Source: Breznakibacter sp047600785 (GTDB lineage: Bacteria > Bacteroidota > Bacteroidia > Bacteroidales > Marinilabiliaceae). Taken from it: a stretch of DNA of 64,000 bases. Position numbers and translations under genes: made by a program. The notes below the pieces were generated by a model that saw only the letters and a list, made by a program, of their open reading frames with translations, was not told the origin of the DNA and searched no databases. Position 1 is the first letter of the stretch. Each line of letters opens with the position of its first letter. Positions 63,538-64,000 of this stretch are shown here, one piece after another. The stretch lies in the NCBI GenBank assembly GCA_047600785.1, contig JASGKH010000002.1, forward strand, positions 3,410,001-3,474,000, given 5' to 3'.

Positions 63538-64000
63538 ATGTTCAGGAAAGTTGTTTTGATCGTGGTTTCACTGCTTCTTTTGGTCACGGTGGTTTTTATT
63601 GCCATACGTTTCCAAAATCTGAAGCAATTTGATCCAAACCAGGCATTAAAAGCCGTCTCGCCCAATGCAGCGGCAGTAATTCTGAGCCATCGCATCCCCG
63701 CTACATTGCAAGCAATGGCAGATGCCGATAGCTTGTTGAAAGACTTGGAGTGGACGGCATTGATCAGCGACCTAAAATCACAAATAGAGTTTTTTCGTTC
63801 CTTGCCCTTCACCGACCCGGGCGGCGAAGAGCTTTTCTCCGACAGACCCTGTGCCATAAGTATCCTTCCGAACGGAGATAGTTTGGCTTACACCTATTAC
63901 TTTGCATTTTTCGATGTGGCTTCCCAGAAAAAATTTTCGAAATGGATGAAAAGTGTTGGAGAAAAGGACGGAAGCGACATGTACATATTAAAACCCGCGC
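63538..64000 (+). CDS. Membrane-anchored envelope protein (DUF3352-like), truncated by window edge
   Basis: The ATG at 63538-63540 opens a frame still open at base 64000 (154 codons). It starts MFRKVVLIVVSLLLLVTVVF, one membrane anchor or uncleaved signal. A soluble domain follows with LKAVSPNAAAVILSHRIPAT, ELFSDRPCAISILPNGDSL and YYFAFFDVASQKKFSKWMKS. The opening (anchor, then a strand about avoiding or scoring an object per subunit) resembles Bacteroidetes DUF3352-type proteins, but I hold this loosely since most of the protein is not visible. The function is unknown. Confidence 0.75.
   Translation, partial: MFRKVVLIVVSLLLLVTVVFIAIRFQNLKQFDPNQALKAVSPNAAAVILSHRIPATLQAMADADSLLKDLEWTALISDLKSQIEFFRSLPFTDPGGEELFSDRPCAISILPNGDSLAYTYYFAFFDVASQKKFSKWMKSVGEKDGSDMYILKPA

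Noticed and set aside
1..64000. CRISPR arrays and rRNA genes
   Set aside because: No regular repeat-spacer pattern or rRNA-like sequence was found anywhere in the window.

Overview
The window comes from a member of the Bacteroidetes, most likely Bacteroidales or Marinilabiliales. The evidence is a SusC/SusD operon with IPT surface lipoproteins, several TonB-dependent receptors with an N-terminal carboxypeptidase-regulatory-like domain, type IX secretion components (PorZ and a C-terminal sorting-domain protein), an HmuY/HmuR heme pair, and promoters of the TTTG-N19-20-TAnnTTTG type. Rubrerythrin points to an anaerobic or microaerobic life. No rRNA, CRISPR array, transposase or integrase was seen; there is one tRNA with a CAU anticodon.

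Layout. (1) 1-8513, minus strand: a glycan-uptake operon, susC, susD, an IPT glycan-binding lipoprotein, and a large multi-IPT lipoprotein that leaves the left edge. A divergent araC gene (9447-10322) follows across a 0.93 kb AT-rich spacer. (2) 10345-23559, all minus strand and visibly more A+T rich: an accessory block bounded by araC and by a second, headless copy of the araC 3' end (23685-23912). It holds a T9SS sorting-domain protein, a very large SpvB/FG-GAP/RHS polymorphic toxin, three alternating toxin-tip and immunity-like cassettes, a transglutaminase lipoprotein and an O-antigen-ligase-like membrane protein. (3) 24613-26044: a lone receiver protein plus a CheA-like protein without a kinase domain. 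(4) 26333-33977: a lipoprotein, a TonB receptor, a PiT phosphate transporter with a PhoU-like tail, and a divergent PhoR-like kinase. (5) 34173-39022: hmuR and hmuY with a repeat-bearing promoter, a DUF1080 lipoprotein-like gene, and a PhoB-like regulator. (6) 39196-45694: HAD phosphatase, tRNA, porZ, rdgB, a universal stress protein, and an adenylyl cyclase fused to an HD domain. (7) 45842-51708: bactofilin and the ATP synthase operon (AtpI-like, atpB, E, F, H, A, G) without atpD/atpC. (8) 51783-64000: metY, an outer-membrane protein, otsAB divergent from a GH15 gene, rubrerythrin, alanine dehydrogenase, glycine C-acetyltransferase (kbl) and the start of an envelope protein.

The most interesting part is the polymorphic toxin locus at 14340-23559. 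Downstream of the RHS core, three C-terminal toxin segments each start at a similar purine-rich sequence, and each is followed by a small secreted or membrane protein that looks like its immunity protein. Two segments carry the same Cys/His papain-like module and are followed by lipoproteins. The middle one is a glycine-rich hydrophobic segment followed by an integral membrane protein. This is a store of displaced toxin tips that could recombine with the RHS core.

A caution for the whole window: at least seven genes (O-antigen-ligase-like, a lipoprotein, RHS, phoR-like, DUF1080, phoB-like, kbl) are each broken by one single-base frameshift. Six of the seven need removal of one extra base, and three lie beside a TCGA tetranucleotide. 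Because phoR, phoB and kbl are normally intact, consensus errors are the simplest explanation. Gene boundaries given for these loci span both reading frames.
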